Positions 31,120 to 37,998 of a stretch of DNA of 37,998 bases are shown in pieces; positions within the stretch are counted from its first letter, which is position 1, and each line of letters opens with the position of its first letter. The stretch is taken from positions 1 through 37,998 of the IMG/VR virus record IMGVR_UViG_3300006987_000003; one strand, 5' to 3'. The notes beneath the pieces are model-generated. The model had not been told where the DNA came from and ran no database searches. It worked only from the letters and a program-made list of their open reading frames with translations. Both the position numbers and the translations under genes were made by a program. This stretch comes from a virus.

Positions 31120-31460
31120 TGGTATTAACTGACAATGCAAAAAATGCCATGCTGCAAGGCTTGGCAAATAAGCTAAACATAGGTACTAACTCGCTATTGT
31201 CCGTCTATGTGGACGCGACTTTAGCGGTTGAGCTAGTGCTGACCAACCCTGTTGAGCTTAGTGTAACAGGTGGTGTGTTGACGTTTAACGTGCCACCGCA
31301 AGCTATAGCGATTGCGTCAGGCATACCAACAATCGCTAAGATATTAGATGCGTCAGGCGCTCTTATGGTTACGCTGCCCGCGTCACTAATCACACTTGAT
31401 AAAGATAAAATTTATCAAGGCGGTTATGTAGGTGTGCAGTCAATTAAGTTTAGCATTTGA
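31119..31460 (+). CDS. Small tail protein of unknown role
   Basis: A 113-aa protein. NIGTNSLLSVYVDATLAVELVLTNPVEL and a C-terminal half of short strands ending KIYQGGYVGVQSIKFSI suggest a small beta-sandwich. It starts at the stop of the large structural gene (TAATGG overlap) and is followed by the LamG gene. Probably a minor part of the tail tip. No family recognised. Confidence 0.6.
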   Translation: MVLTDNAKNAMLQGLANKLNIGTNSLLSVYVDATLAVELVLTNPVELSVTGGVLTFNVPPQAIAIASGIPTIAKILDASGALMVTLPASLITLDKDKIYQGGYVGVQSIKFSI

Positions 31461-31470
31461 GGGTAACGAT

Positions 31471-32337
31471 ATGGCTGACAACAAAATAACGGGGCGTGCA
31501 AAAAAATATGACGGCACTCCTATTGATTACGTTTCTATTTTTAATTGGACTGATGGAAGGTGTATCGCTCAAGTTACGCCTGATATAAAAGGGGATTGGT
31601 TTTTTGGCAGTACGTCAAATATGTATTTTGGTGTAACTTATGTTGCTAATGGTTGTGAGCCTGTTACACATGGTCCCTATAATTACAACTATCAGGTTGG
31701 TATCCCTGACGACTATGTGCTCGCTTACAGTTTTAATGGTGGCACATTGGATAGCTCTGTAAATAACAATCATGGCATAAAATCAGGCTCTGTGAGTTTC
31801 TCGGCTGGACGCAAGATAGGTGTGCAAGCTTTAGATTGTAAAGGTGGTATTGTTCAGACGGTATCGCCATTACGCTTAAATTCAGACAAGGTTACTGTGA
31901 GTTTGTGGTTGAGTCATAATAATTCTACGATTGGCATCCCTTTAGAGCTTAGTGCTAACGCTAATATTAACAACGCTTTTGCTTTCTATCTCAGAAACCA
32001 ACTATCAGGGTACGTCATGGGCGGCAACGCGGCACCTAAAGTTGAAAACGCAGCAAACATAAATACACCGAACTCGACACTGTGGACGCACTTTATTTTT
32101 AGCATTGATAGATCGTTAATAGCAGACGAGCAAATTAAAATATATAGAAACGGTGTTTTGGAATCTACGCGCCACCCAACATTGAATGCCAGGCTGAGCG
32201 GGGCTTTTTCAAGCCATATTTTAAATATAGGCTCTGATACATCTGGTCGCTATCCATTTATTGGATTGATGCAGGATTTGCGCATTTACAACCGAGTTTT
32301 GACCGCCGAAGAAAGAACACGACTATTCAATGAGTAG
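31471..32337 (+). CDS. LamG-domain receptor-binding candidate
   Basis: A 288-aa protein. Residues 3-80 look like a carboxypeptidase-regulatory-like beta-sandwich (GRAKKYDGTPIDYVSIFNWTDG). From about 88 it is a LamG/concanavalin-like domain: DYVLAYSFNGGTLDSSVNNNHG, then KVTVSLWLSHNN, and the diagnostic end GLMQDLRIYNRVLTAEERTRLF. LamG domains bind sugars, so it likely binds the host surface or decorates the virion. I put the start at 31471, with GAGGG 7-8 nt upstream; a GTG at 31432 lies inside the previous gene. Confidence 0.78.
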   Translation: MADNKITGRAKKYDGTPIDYVSIFNWTDGRCIAQVTPDIKGDWFFGSTSNMYFGVTYVANGCEPVTHGPYNYNYQVGIPDDYVLAYSFNGGTLDSSVNNNHGIKSGSVSFSAGRKIGVQALDCKGGIVQTVSPLRLNSDKVTVSLWLSHNNSTIGIPLELSANANINNAFAFYLRNQLSGYVMGGNAAPKVENAANINTPNSTLWTHFIFSIDRSLIADEQIKIYRNGVLESTRHPTLNARLSGAFSSHILNIGSDTSGRYPFIGLMQDLRIYNRVLTAEERTRLFNE

Positions 32338-32340
32338 ATT

Positions 32341-34401
32341 ATGACTTATGTAGCGCCTGATCTGAATATTGATATTGTGCTAAGGGCACAACTGTCGCCG
32401 CCAACATTGCCGCTTGATGTAACTTTATGTGCGCCTGACAACATAGAAATCACCAATATATCGATTGATGCAAGTATTGTTGTTAGTGCATCTGTCGATT
32501 TGACAATAGGCAATGCGCCAACTGTTGAGATTGGTGCTATTGACGCAGTTATTGATGTTAACGCATCTGTTGAGCTAACAGCTACCGTGTTTGCGGTCGG
32601 CGTTAATATTGACGCTGTATTGTCGATTAATCCACTGATGGAGATTGTCGCCACTTATGATAGCAATGTCTTTCGCGGCGCACAGCTTGATGTGTCTGGC
32701 AAAATAGAATACTCAAAACTGCAAGGGATTGATACGCAATCTAAGTTTGAAAGTAACGACAGTTTGAAACATGATGTTAGTGTAGATTGGCAGCAAGCAA
32801 AACTTATCGGTGTTGATAGTCAGGCGCAGTTTGAGGCTAACATCAAGCTCAATACTAGCAAGCAGATATTAGCTGAATCCGCAAAGCGCGTCAGTGTTAG
32901 CAGTGCTCATAAAAACGAGTATAGTCAGCTTATCGGTCAGTTAAAATCATTGCTCAACGAGCAATCAAAGCTGGTCGGTCAGTCTGACTGGTTGAGTTTT
33001 GAAGCCATGCTTGCGCGTCAAACACAGCGCAAGGTACAAGGCGAATATAGCTATCTTGATGCAATCATGCGTCACGCTAGTAGCGAGTACGGCAAGTTAG
33101 TAGGGTATCAGTACCAGGCGTTAACTGAGACTGCAAAATTACCATCTTGGTTCGTTGGTTATCAGCCTTATCCGTTATGGCAAACGGTCATATTAAGGCA
33201 GCAATTATCAGCACCAACATTGCCGCTTGATGTAACTTTATGTGCGCCTAAAAGTCAGTCGCCACGATCTAAACTGTCAATCGCTCAAAGCGATATTGAC
33301 GTTTACGGCTATCTGGTATTAACAACTAAAGAGAGTGACGGTACTGAGCCGCAGCCCCAAAAAGGAGTTATATTTGTGACAAACAGTGTGTCATTAGTGC
33401 GCTCCGATAATGGGCGTGAGATTAAGCTGTTAGGCTTTAGCGTGGGCATTGATAGTAATAGCTATACATGGTCCTTTAGTGCGACTGTGCCGCTATCAGA
33501 GCTATCTAAAGTCGATACGGCACATGAGCAGCGCATTGGCGTAGACTTTACGTGTAACGGCAATCTGTGGCGATTTATCTTAGATGATTGCAGTGACAGT
33601 GTGTCCTTTGGTGAAAGCTCGCTAACGATTAAAGGTAAGTCACGCGCAATGCTATTAGCGCACCCATACGCTACCCAAAGAGGCTTTAAGTTTGATACGC
33701 CTATGAGCGCAAGGCAGATAGCAGAAAGCGAGCTAAACCGCAACGGCGTAGCGTCAGGATTTACATTGGATTGGCAATTAGCAGGGGTAAACGGTTGGAA
33801 TGTACCGGCCAATACTTACAGCTATACAGGCAAAACGCCTATCAACTCATTGCAATGGATAGCTGAGGCAGCAGGTGGCTTTATCAATGCTGATATGAGT
33901 GCTGATATATTGCACGTACTCGCACACTATCCTATCCCGTCATGGGAATGGGCAGCGCAAACGCCTAGCATTAATCTACCAATGTCGCTTATCACCAGTC
34001 GCAGCCGTGGGCGCACTAATAAACCTACATACAATGGCGTGACTATCTACGGTGAGAATGATAACGGCCTCGGTGCGTTAATTAAGCGCACAGGCACAAG
34101 CGGAGGTTATCAGCCGCCTATGGTCACAAGCGACTTAATGACCGATACAGCAGCAGCTATTAGTCGAGGCAAGATGATATTAAGCGACACAGGTGATATC
34201 GGTAACATCGGTATCTCAATGCCGCTAGTTGCTGATGTAGGCGTATTAAAACCATCTACCTTAATCGGTGTTAATGATGGTGAATCATGGGTCGGTATGG
34301 TCAGAGGCACGACAATCACAGGTCGTCTATCGAGCAATCGAGCGTTAGAGATTGACCAGTCTATTGATGTTGAGCGTCATTTTGATAAGGAGGTCATGTA
34401 A
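32341..34401 (+). CDS. Tail hub-like protein with internal duplication
   Basis: A 686-aa protein. The first 280 residues are strand-rich and helical filler, bordered by two copies of QLSxPTLPLDVTLCAP (near residues 17 and 288) encoded by an identical 36-bp repeat. From about 330 the fold looks like a baseplate hub of the gp27/gpD kind: GVIFVTNSVSLVRSDNGREI, TAHEQRIGVDFTCNGNLWRFILDD, then ARQIAESELNRNGV and INSLQWIAEAAGGFINADMS. A hub would sit at the end of the tail tube under the tip. Its stop overlaps the next start by 1 nt. Confidence 0.65.
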   Translation: MTYVAPDLNIDIVLRAQLSPPTLPLDVTLCAPDNIEITNISIDASIVVSASVDLTIGNAPTVEIGAIDAVIDVNASVELTATVFAVGVNIDAVLSINPLMEIVATYDSNVFRGAQLDVSGKIEYSKLQGIDTQSKFESNDSLKHDVSVDWQQAKLIGVDSQAQFEANIKLNTSKQILAESAKRVSVSSAHKNEYSQLIGQLKSLLNEQSKLVGQSDWLSFEAMLARQTQRKVQGEYSYLDAIMRHASSEYGKLVGYQYQALTETAKLPSWFVGYQPYPLWQTVILRQQLSAPTLPLDVTLCAPKSQSPRSKLSIAQSDIDVYGYLVLTTKESDGTEPQPQKGVIFVTNSVSLVRSDNGREIKLLGFSVGIDSNSYTWSFSATVPLSELSKVDTAHEQRIGVDFTCNGNLWRFILDDCSDSVSFGESSLTIKGKSRAMLLAHPYATQRGFKFDTPMSARQIAESELNRNGVASGFTLDWQLAGVNGWNVPANTYSYTGKTPINSLQWIAEAAGGFINADMSADILHVLAHYPIPSWEWAAQTPSINLPMSLITSRSRGRTNKPTYNGVTIYGENDNGLGALIKRTGTSGGYQPPMVTSDLMTDTAAAISRGKMILSDTGDIGNIGISMPLVADVGVLKPSTLIGVNDGESWVGMVRGTTITGRLSSNRALEIDQSIDVERHFDKEVM
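32401..32436 (+). repeat. 36-bp direct repeat, copy 1
   Basis: Identical over 36 bp to 33214-33249. The distance between copies, 813 bp, is a multiple of three, so both lie in the same frame of the hub-like gene and encode TLPLDVTLCAP. Confidence 0.9.
33214..33249 (+). repeat. 36-bp direct repeat, copy 2
   Basis: Second copy of the repeat inside the hub-like gene. Crossing over between copies would delete 271 codons in frame. Confidence 0.9.
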
Positions 34402-34634
34402 TGGCTAGTGGTAATTTATGGCAGCTATTCAAGAACGTCACTGAGCAAGGGGCTAAGCAATTAGCGACTGTCATTGATAGGCAAGGCTCAAACTATACAG
34501 TAACGATGCAGGGCGGTGGCAACACGATTGTGCAATCAAACATGGCTTACGAGCTACAATCCAAAGTCTTTATCAGAGATGGGCAGATTGTAGCGCAAGC
34601 ACCTAATTTAACTTATACAGAGATTAGCGTATGA
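34401..34634 (+). CDS. Small tail protein of unknown role
   Basis: A 77-aa protein: MASGNLWQLFKNVTEQGAKQ then IDRQGSNYTVTMQGGGNTIVQ and beta-strands to the end (KVFIRDGQIVAQAPNLTYTEI). The layout suggests a small beta-barrel such as an OB-fold spike or hub accessory. It overlaps both neighbours (1 nt and 4 nt). Role inferred from position only. Confidence 0.6.
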   Translation: MASGNLWQLFKNVTEQGAKQLATVIDRQGSNYTVTMQGGGNTIVQSNMAYELQSKVFIRDGQIVAQAPNLTYTEISV

Positions 34635-35065
34635 CAGACATTAAAAAAGACGATAGCGTTAAAACTATCAAGGTAGCAGGGCAAGAGATTGTAATCAATC
34701 GCGTCAAAGTTAAAAACCTACACGAAGTAACGCGGGCATTTACGCCTTTTGTCGCTGAGTTTGAGCGCATTGTGAAAGCTAAAAAAGGTATGCCAGAGAG
34801 CGAATTAATGGCACTTATCGGTACGTTTACCGATGAAACGGTTATCTTAGCCTCAACACTGACAGACCAACCGCCAAGTTTTTATAGAGAGCTTGAGCCG
34901 CTTGAAATGTTACAGGTCATGCAGGAGGTAGTATCGCATAGCGGTGATTTTTTTATGCGTCAGATTTTCATACCCCTAAAACAGTTGGGGGCGCAACTGG
35001 CGTTACTTGGTACGACAGCTTATTACCATTCTACAAAATCGGAATCAGAGAATCTGACATCTTAG
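34631..35065 (+). CDS. Tail assembly chaperone, G-like
   Basis: A 144-aa protein: IKVAGQEIVINRVKVKNLHEVTRAFTPFV and EPLEMLQVMQEVVSHSGDFFMRQIF. The opening strand pattern, mostly helical body and place before the tape measure match tail chaperones of lambda gpG type. At residue 120 is a run of five G, where a -1 slip would enter a longer frame (next entry). Such chaperones bind the tape measure and help it fold. Here three other genes separate the two. Confidence 0.75.
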   Translation: MTDIKKDDSVKTIKVAGQEIVINRVKVKNLHEVTRAFTPFVAEFERIVKAKKGMPESELMALIGTFTDETVILASTLTDQPPSFYRELEPLEMLQVMQEVVSHSGDFFMRQIFIPLKQLGAQLALLGTTAYYHSTKSESENLTS

Positions 35066-35199
35066 ATATGGTGTTTGGCGAATGGTGGGGCTTATCTAAA
35101 GCACTGGCTAAAGATAAGCAGCAAAGTGTCAAAGATATGGCCATCGCTATGCGTATGTCGCAATTAGACACTAAAAACTGGAAAGAGTTTATGAAATAG
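34631..35199 (+). CDS. Frameshifted tail chaperone, GT-like (-1 at 34987-34991)
   Basis: At TTG GGG GCG (34985-34993) five consecutive G allow the tRNA on GGG to slip back one base and still pair. The -1 frame then reads 69 more codons, open from GGC (34990) to TAG (35199), with GATGVTWYDSLLPFYKIG, then ILDMVFGEWWGL and helical AKDKQQSVKDMAIAMRM. The combined product would be 189 aa. The downstream frame has no ribosome site of its own, so frameshifting is the likely route, as in lambda G/GT. Confidence 0.6.
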
Positions 35200-35256
35200 T
35201 AGCGTAACAACGGTTAATCGACTAAAATTGAGTGAATACTATTTTGGTGATGGGCT

Positions 35257-35835
35257 ATGAAAAAGCTATTGGCTGTGGGATTGGTGTTGGTGCTAAGTGG
35301 TTGCGGCGGTGGGTATGACAGTTTGCCGCCACAAGTAAGCAATGGGAATGGTGGGACAATCGGTGCTGGCAGCACATTTCCTACAGATAAAGGCAATTGG
35401 AAGTATGGCAACACAAGTGATGAGAACGGCTTATTTTCTTTAACCGCTAGAATAGATGCTACCAATACATATACGGTTCCGAAGTATCCAAATCTTGAGC
35501 AGCGATCATGGATTGAGTTAGAAAAGAGGAAGTCATTTGATGGTAGTATCTCAAAAAGATTTCTGATTTTTGCACCTGAGCAGGTTAAGTGTACGCCAGG
35601 TTGCAACATAAGAATTAAGTTTAATGGCAATACAGCGACTTATAGCTTTTTGCAGAGTAGCGAGGGCGTGTTAACTCCGTCAAGCAGTGAGGTGGCATCT
35701 GAGCTGTTTGACAAAACTACGCAATCTAATAGAGCTACTATTTATCTACCTATTGTGGGTTTAAGTAAAGAGTTTGGGTCTGAGTTTAATCTTGGGGGCT
35801 ATGATGCGACTAAAATGAAATTTATAAGCGAGTAA
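35257..35835 (+). CDS. Lipoprotein, possible superinfection exclusion protein
   Basis: A 192-aa secreted lipoprotein: MKKLLAVGLVLVLSGC is a signal peptide with lipobox LSGC, so Cys16 should be lipidated and the protein held in the envelope. The mature part begins GGGYDSLPP and has two more cysteines close together (VKCTPGC). It lies between the tail chaperone and the tape measure, a place where phages insert cargo genes expressed in the lysogen. A weak promoter (TTAATC, 35214, and TACTAT, 35237, 17 bp apart) precedes it. Exclusion of other phages is a guess from these features. Confidence 0.7.
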   Translation: MKKLLAVGLVLVLSGCGGGYDSLPPQVSNGNGGTIGAGSTFPTDKGNWKYGNTSDENGLFSLTARIDATNTYTVPKYPNLEQRSWIELEKRKSFDGSISKRFLIFAPEQVKCTPGCNIRIKFNGNTATYSFLQSSEGVLTPSSSEVASELFDKTTQSNRATIYLPIVGLSKEFGSEFNLGGYDATKMKFISE

Positions 35836-35839
35836 TGAT

Positions 35840-36544
35840 GTGGCTAAACTAATTAAGTGTTCCGATTGTCGTAAGAAAATAAGTGTAAATGCTAATACGT
35901 GCCCTAATTGTGGTGCGCCAGTTTTAGCCCAAAGAAGCAATAGCTTGGGCGTTAAGAAAGATAGTGCAAAATGGGGTTATATTTTTGGTGTATTTTTCAT
36001 ACTTATGAGTGTAAGTGCATTTGCAACCAGTTTTTTTGCAGGAGTTATGATTTTAATTGGTGGGGTTTTAGCACTGCCAGTTGCACAGCGTGCTTTAATT
36101 GTACGCAATATCACATCAACGAGCGCACCTATTATTATTGCTAGCGTTATATTGGTTATAATCGGAACACTTATTACGATTAATAAGAGCCAGAGTGATC
36201 GAGAGGATTTTATTAAGAATAACCCGGAAGCTTACGCTGCTGAGCAAGCAGAAATAGCTAAGCGAGATACAGAAAAACAAGCACAAGAAAGTCAGAAACA
36301 GGAAGGTAGAAAAACATCGGAATCAACATTGCTTACGCTATGCCAAATAAATGTAAAAAATAGTATGAAAGATCCTAGTTCTTTTGATATGAACTACAAC
36401 TCAAAAAGGTTTTCGTCTGCTGGGGATGGTTATACGATAAACTTTAGTTACACTGGTACAAACAGTTTCAATGCAACAATAACATCGGTAGCAACTTGTA
36501 ATTTTGATAAAGATGGTAGATTGCTTGGCATTAGCTCAAATTAA
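35840..36544 (+). CDS. Zinc-ribbon membrane protein
   Basis: A 234-aa protein. The N-terminal zinc ribbon is CX2C...CX2C (Cys7, 10, 21, 24; KCSDCRKK and TCPNCGAP). Then come hydrophobic segments near residues 45-80 (YIFGVFFILMSVSAFA and GVMILIGGVLALPVA) and 97-116 (IIIASVILVIIGTLITI), a charged coiled coil (AAEQAEIAKRDTEKQAQESQ), and an outer domain of strands with Cys (DPSSFDMNYNSK...SVATCNF). It starts with GTG. It follows the lipoprotein by 4 nt and ends in a strong terminator, so the two form a unit. I do not recognise a function. Confidence 0.7.
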   Translation: MAKLIKCSDCRKKISVNANTCPNCGAPVLAQRSNSLGVKKDSAKWGYIFGVFFILMSVSAFATSFFAGVMILIGGVLALPVAQRALIVRNITSTSAPIIIASVILVIIGTLITINKSQSDREDFIKNNPEAYAAEQAEIAKRDTEKQAQESQKQEGRKTSESTLLTLCQINVKNSMKDPSSFDMNYNSKRFSSAGDGYTINFSYTGTNSFNATITSVATCNFDKDGRLLGISSN

Positions 36545-36561
36545 TACAAAAACTATCAAAC

Positions 36562-36589
36562 AAAACCCACCATTTAATCGGTGGGTTTT
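36562..36589. terminator. Strong symmetric terminator after the cargo genes
   Basis: AAAACCCACC (36562-36571) pairs with GGTGGGTTTT (36580-36589) with loop ATTTAATC. A/T flanks on both sides mean it should work in either direction. Confidence 0.85.
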
Positions 36590-36613
36590 CGCTTGTAGAC
36601 TTTACAGTTACTG

Positions 36614-36635
36614 CACTCTGCAAATTTGCAGAGTG
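36614..36635. repeat. Perfect 22-bp palindrome
   Basis: CACTCTGCAAA is followed directly by its exact complement TTTGCAGAGTG. It lies 30 bp upstream of the next gene's ATG. No loop means it is more likely a protein-binding operator or dimer site than a hairpin terminator. Confidence 0.8.
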
Positions 36636-36664
36636 GTTAATTAAACATATTAGAGGGGGTAGTT

Positions 36665-36982
36665 ATGACAATCACACCTAAAAAATCACCACCAGACATT
36701 AACTATATTACACCTGACCAATTCCCTAATGATTATGATATTTGGGGTGATGAGGGCTTTGAGCGTATCAATAACCTTTTAGATAAAGCGGTGCATCTAG
36801 TTAGTAGAAAAGCTAAAAATGAAGTGATGCACTATGCTGGATTGTCAAAGAATAAAAGCAAGGACGGTAAAAAGCCAGTTGTCTTTATTGATTGCGATAG
36901 CTTGAATCGCTACCACATTGATGAGCGCCATATTAAAGCCGGCAAATTACCAAAACCCGATAGGGCTAGCGCTTTTAAATAA
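36665..36982 (+). CDS. Hypothetical protein before the tape measure
   Basis: A 105-aa soluble protein with AGAGGGGGT close upstream of its ATG, a strong ribosome site. It includes YITPDQFPNDYDIWGDEGFERINNLLDKAVHLVSRKAKN and a basic C-terminal half with VFIDCDSLNRYHIDERHIKAGKL. Flanked by terminators on both sides and a palindrome upstream, it looks like an independently controlled cargo gene. I do not recognise the family. Confidence 0.65.
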   Translation: MTITPKKSPPDINYITPDQFPNDYDIWGDEGFERINNLLDKAVHLVSRKAKNEVMHYAGLSKNKSKDGKKPVVFIDCDSLNRYHIDERHIKAGKLPKPDRASAFK

Positions 36983-37000
36983 ATAACGAACAACTTAACA

Positions 37001-37027
37001 AGCTCACTTTAATTAGTGGGCTTTTTT
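37001..37027 (+). terminator. Terminator just before the tape measure
   Basis: AGCTCACT (37001-37008) pairs with AGTGGGCT (37015-37022) with a TTAATT loop and a T-run, then CCAAAATTTG (37032-37041), as after the terminator at 16546. Confidence 0.75.
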
Positions 37028-37051
37028 ATGCCCAAAATTTGAGGTGAGACA

Positions 37052-37998
37052 ATGGCAGGTGATTTAGATTTTAGCGTACAGTTGCGGCTATTGAATGACC
37101 AGTTTAATAATGGCATCAATGAGGCGCGTGACAAGTTCACAGCATACGCGCAATCCGTACAGCGCAATGTGACACAGATGAACGCTGATACTGAGCGAGC
37201 CACAGCATCATTGGCAGGGCTTGGCAATGTGCGTCCTGATAGATTGACGGCTGAGCTGCGCGCAACGGCTGACCAGTTAAGACAGATGGGTGCAGGTGCT
37301 AACTTATCAGGTGAGCAAGTACAAAACGCTATGCGTACCGCCGCAGGTCAGGTGACGCGCTTAGGTACTGAGCTTAACGAGGCGAAGTTAGAAGCCGCAC
37401 GATTAGCGCAGACAGGTGCAAGCCCACGAGATTTGGAAGCAGCAGCGCAAAAGGTCAACCGTTTAGAGACTGAATTAAACGAGGCTCGCAGTGCCAGTGT
37501 TAGCCTTGCCAATGAGCTATCAGGTGCGATGAATCGTGCATCTAATACGGCAGATGGCGCACGCAATGCTATTTATCGCATTACAAACATTCGGGTGCCC
37601 GAAACGATACGCGGTGAGATTGACCAAATCAGCCGATCATTGGTAGATTTTCAACGCAATAGTGGTCGTCCTGCAGAAGAAATAGACCGAGTAACAAGAG
37701 CGGCACAAGAACAAATCAGACGGCTTGAGGCGGAATTGCGAGGGCTTGATGACACGCAAGATAGGGTTAATCAAGGCTCAAATAACTTAGGCGGCGGCGT
37801 TAATAAGCTGCGTGGTGCATTTGGTAGCTTACAAGGGCTATTAGCGGCGGCTGGACTTGGTATCGGTGTCGCTGAGATTATCGCAGTATCTGATGCTTTT
37901 ATTAACCTAGAGGCAAAAGTAAAGCTCGCTACTGGTGAAGGTGCAAACTTTGTAAACGGCTTTAATGGCGTCAAGCAGATTGCGGCCGATACATTTAG
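37052..37998 (+). CDS. Tape measure protein, N-terminal part
   Basis: An open frame runs from ATG 37052 to the window end (315 codons shown, no stop). MAGDLDFSVQLRLLNDQFNNGINEARDKFTAYAQ is a typical tape-measure beginning, followed by long alpha-helical repeats with heptads (LGTELNEAKLEAARLAQTGASPRDLEAAAQKVNRLETELNEA). After residue 250 comes a hydrophobic stretch GSLQGLLAAAGLGIGVAEIIAV, as in tape measures that insert in membranes. It sets tail length. GAGGTGAG precedes the ATG. The gene is truncated by the window edge. Confidence 0.9.
   Translation, partial: MAGDLDFSVQLRLLNDQFNNGINEARDKFTAYAQSVQRNVTQMNADTERATASLAGLGNVRPDRLTAELRATADQLRQMGAGANLSGEQVQNAMRTAAGQVTRLGTELNEAKLEAARLAQTGASPRDLEAAAQKVNRLETELNEARSASVSLANELSGAMNRASNTADGARNAIYRITNIRVPETIRGEIDQISRSLVDFQRNSGRPAEEIDRVTRAAQEQIRRLEAELRGLDDTQDRVNQGSNNLGGGVNKLRGAFGSLQGLLAAAGLGIGVAEIIAVSDAFINLEAKVKLATGEGANFVNGFNGVKQIAADTF

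Noticed and set aside
35070-35199. Separate 43-codon gene after the tail chaperone
   Set aside because: No ribosome site precedes its ATG, and the frame is open upstream to the G-run, so frameshifting explains it better.
36626-36653. Promoter overlapping the 22-bp palindrome (TTGCAG, TATTAG)
   Set aside because: The start point would fall after the ribosome site of the gene it should serve, so it would give an untranslatable message.

Overview
This window is most of a lambda-like temperate siphovirus genome, either an integrated prophage or a phage genome. It runs from the end of the leftward early operon, through the immunity region and replication genes, into the late head and tail operon. 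It stops inside the tape-measure gene. Moderate GC, base usage and the mix of families suggest a Moraxellaceae-type gammaproteobacterial host such as Psychrobacter; that is an inference from overall character, not a database match. I saw no integrase, lysis gene, tRNA or CRISPR array. Integrase would be expected to the left of the window, and lysis genes and the tail tip to the right.

Left operon (minus strand, 8369 down to 219). A promoter near 8478-8506 drives small early proteins, then a recombination module: a RecA-fold ATPase of the AAA_24/Sak4 type, a DUF669 ssDNA-binding-like protein, a Cas4/AddB-like nuclease with an iron-sulfur cysteine pattern, and a superfamily 2 helicase. Unknown small proteins follow, ending in an AlpA/excisionase-like protein.

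Immunity region (8470-10770). A 17-bp palindrome of form TNCTAC-N5-GTAGTA occurs twice at the leftward promoter and three times around the repressor/Cro divergence, so OL and OR are recognisable. Between them, where lambda carries rexAB, lie the LexA-like repressor, a tiny coupled ORF, and a two-gene module with a SocA/Panacea (DUF4065) antitoxin and a putative toxin. That module has its own promoter and palindrome and ends in three tandem terminators.

Right early operon (10769-16477). It holds a YdaS/Cro-like regulator, five small proteins, an HNH/AP2-like endonuclease candidate, a PrimPol-DUF3987 primase-helicase, a strongly symmetric repeat region that looks like a replication origin, a RusA resolvase and a Q-type antiterminator. 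The end of the Q gene overlaps a strong promoter followed about 45 nt later by an intrinsic terminator, the classic pR'-tR' layout.

Late operon (16602-37998). Packaging and head genes combine Mu-type functions (DUF935 portal, gpF-like, DUF1320, gpG-like) with lambda-type ones (S49 protease with nested scaffold, gpD-like decoration, gpE-like capsid). The tail section has a tube protein, a very large structural protein, a LamG receptor-binding candidate, a hub-like protein with an internal duplication, a tail chaperone with a probable -1 frameshift, three cargo genes (lipoprotein, zinc-ribbon membrane protein, unknown) and the start of the tape measure. Intrinsic terminators lie between many late genes, which fits antiterminated transcription.
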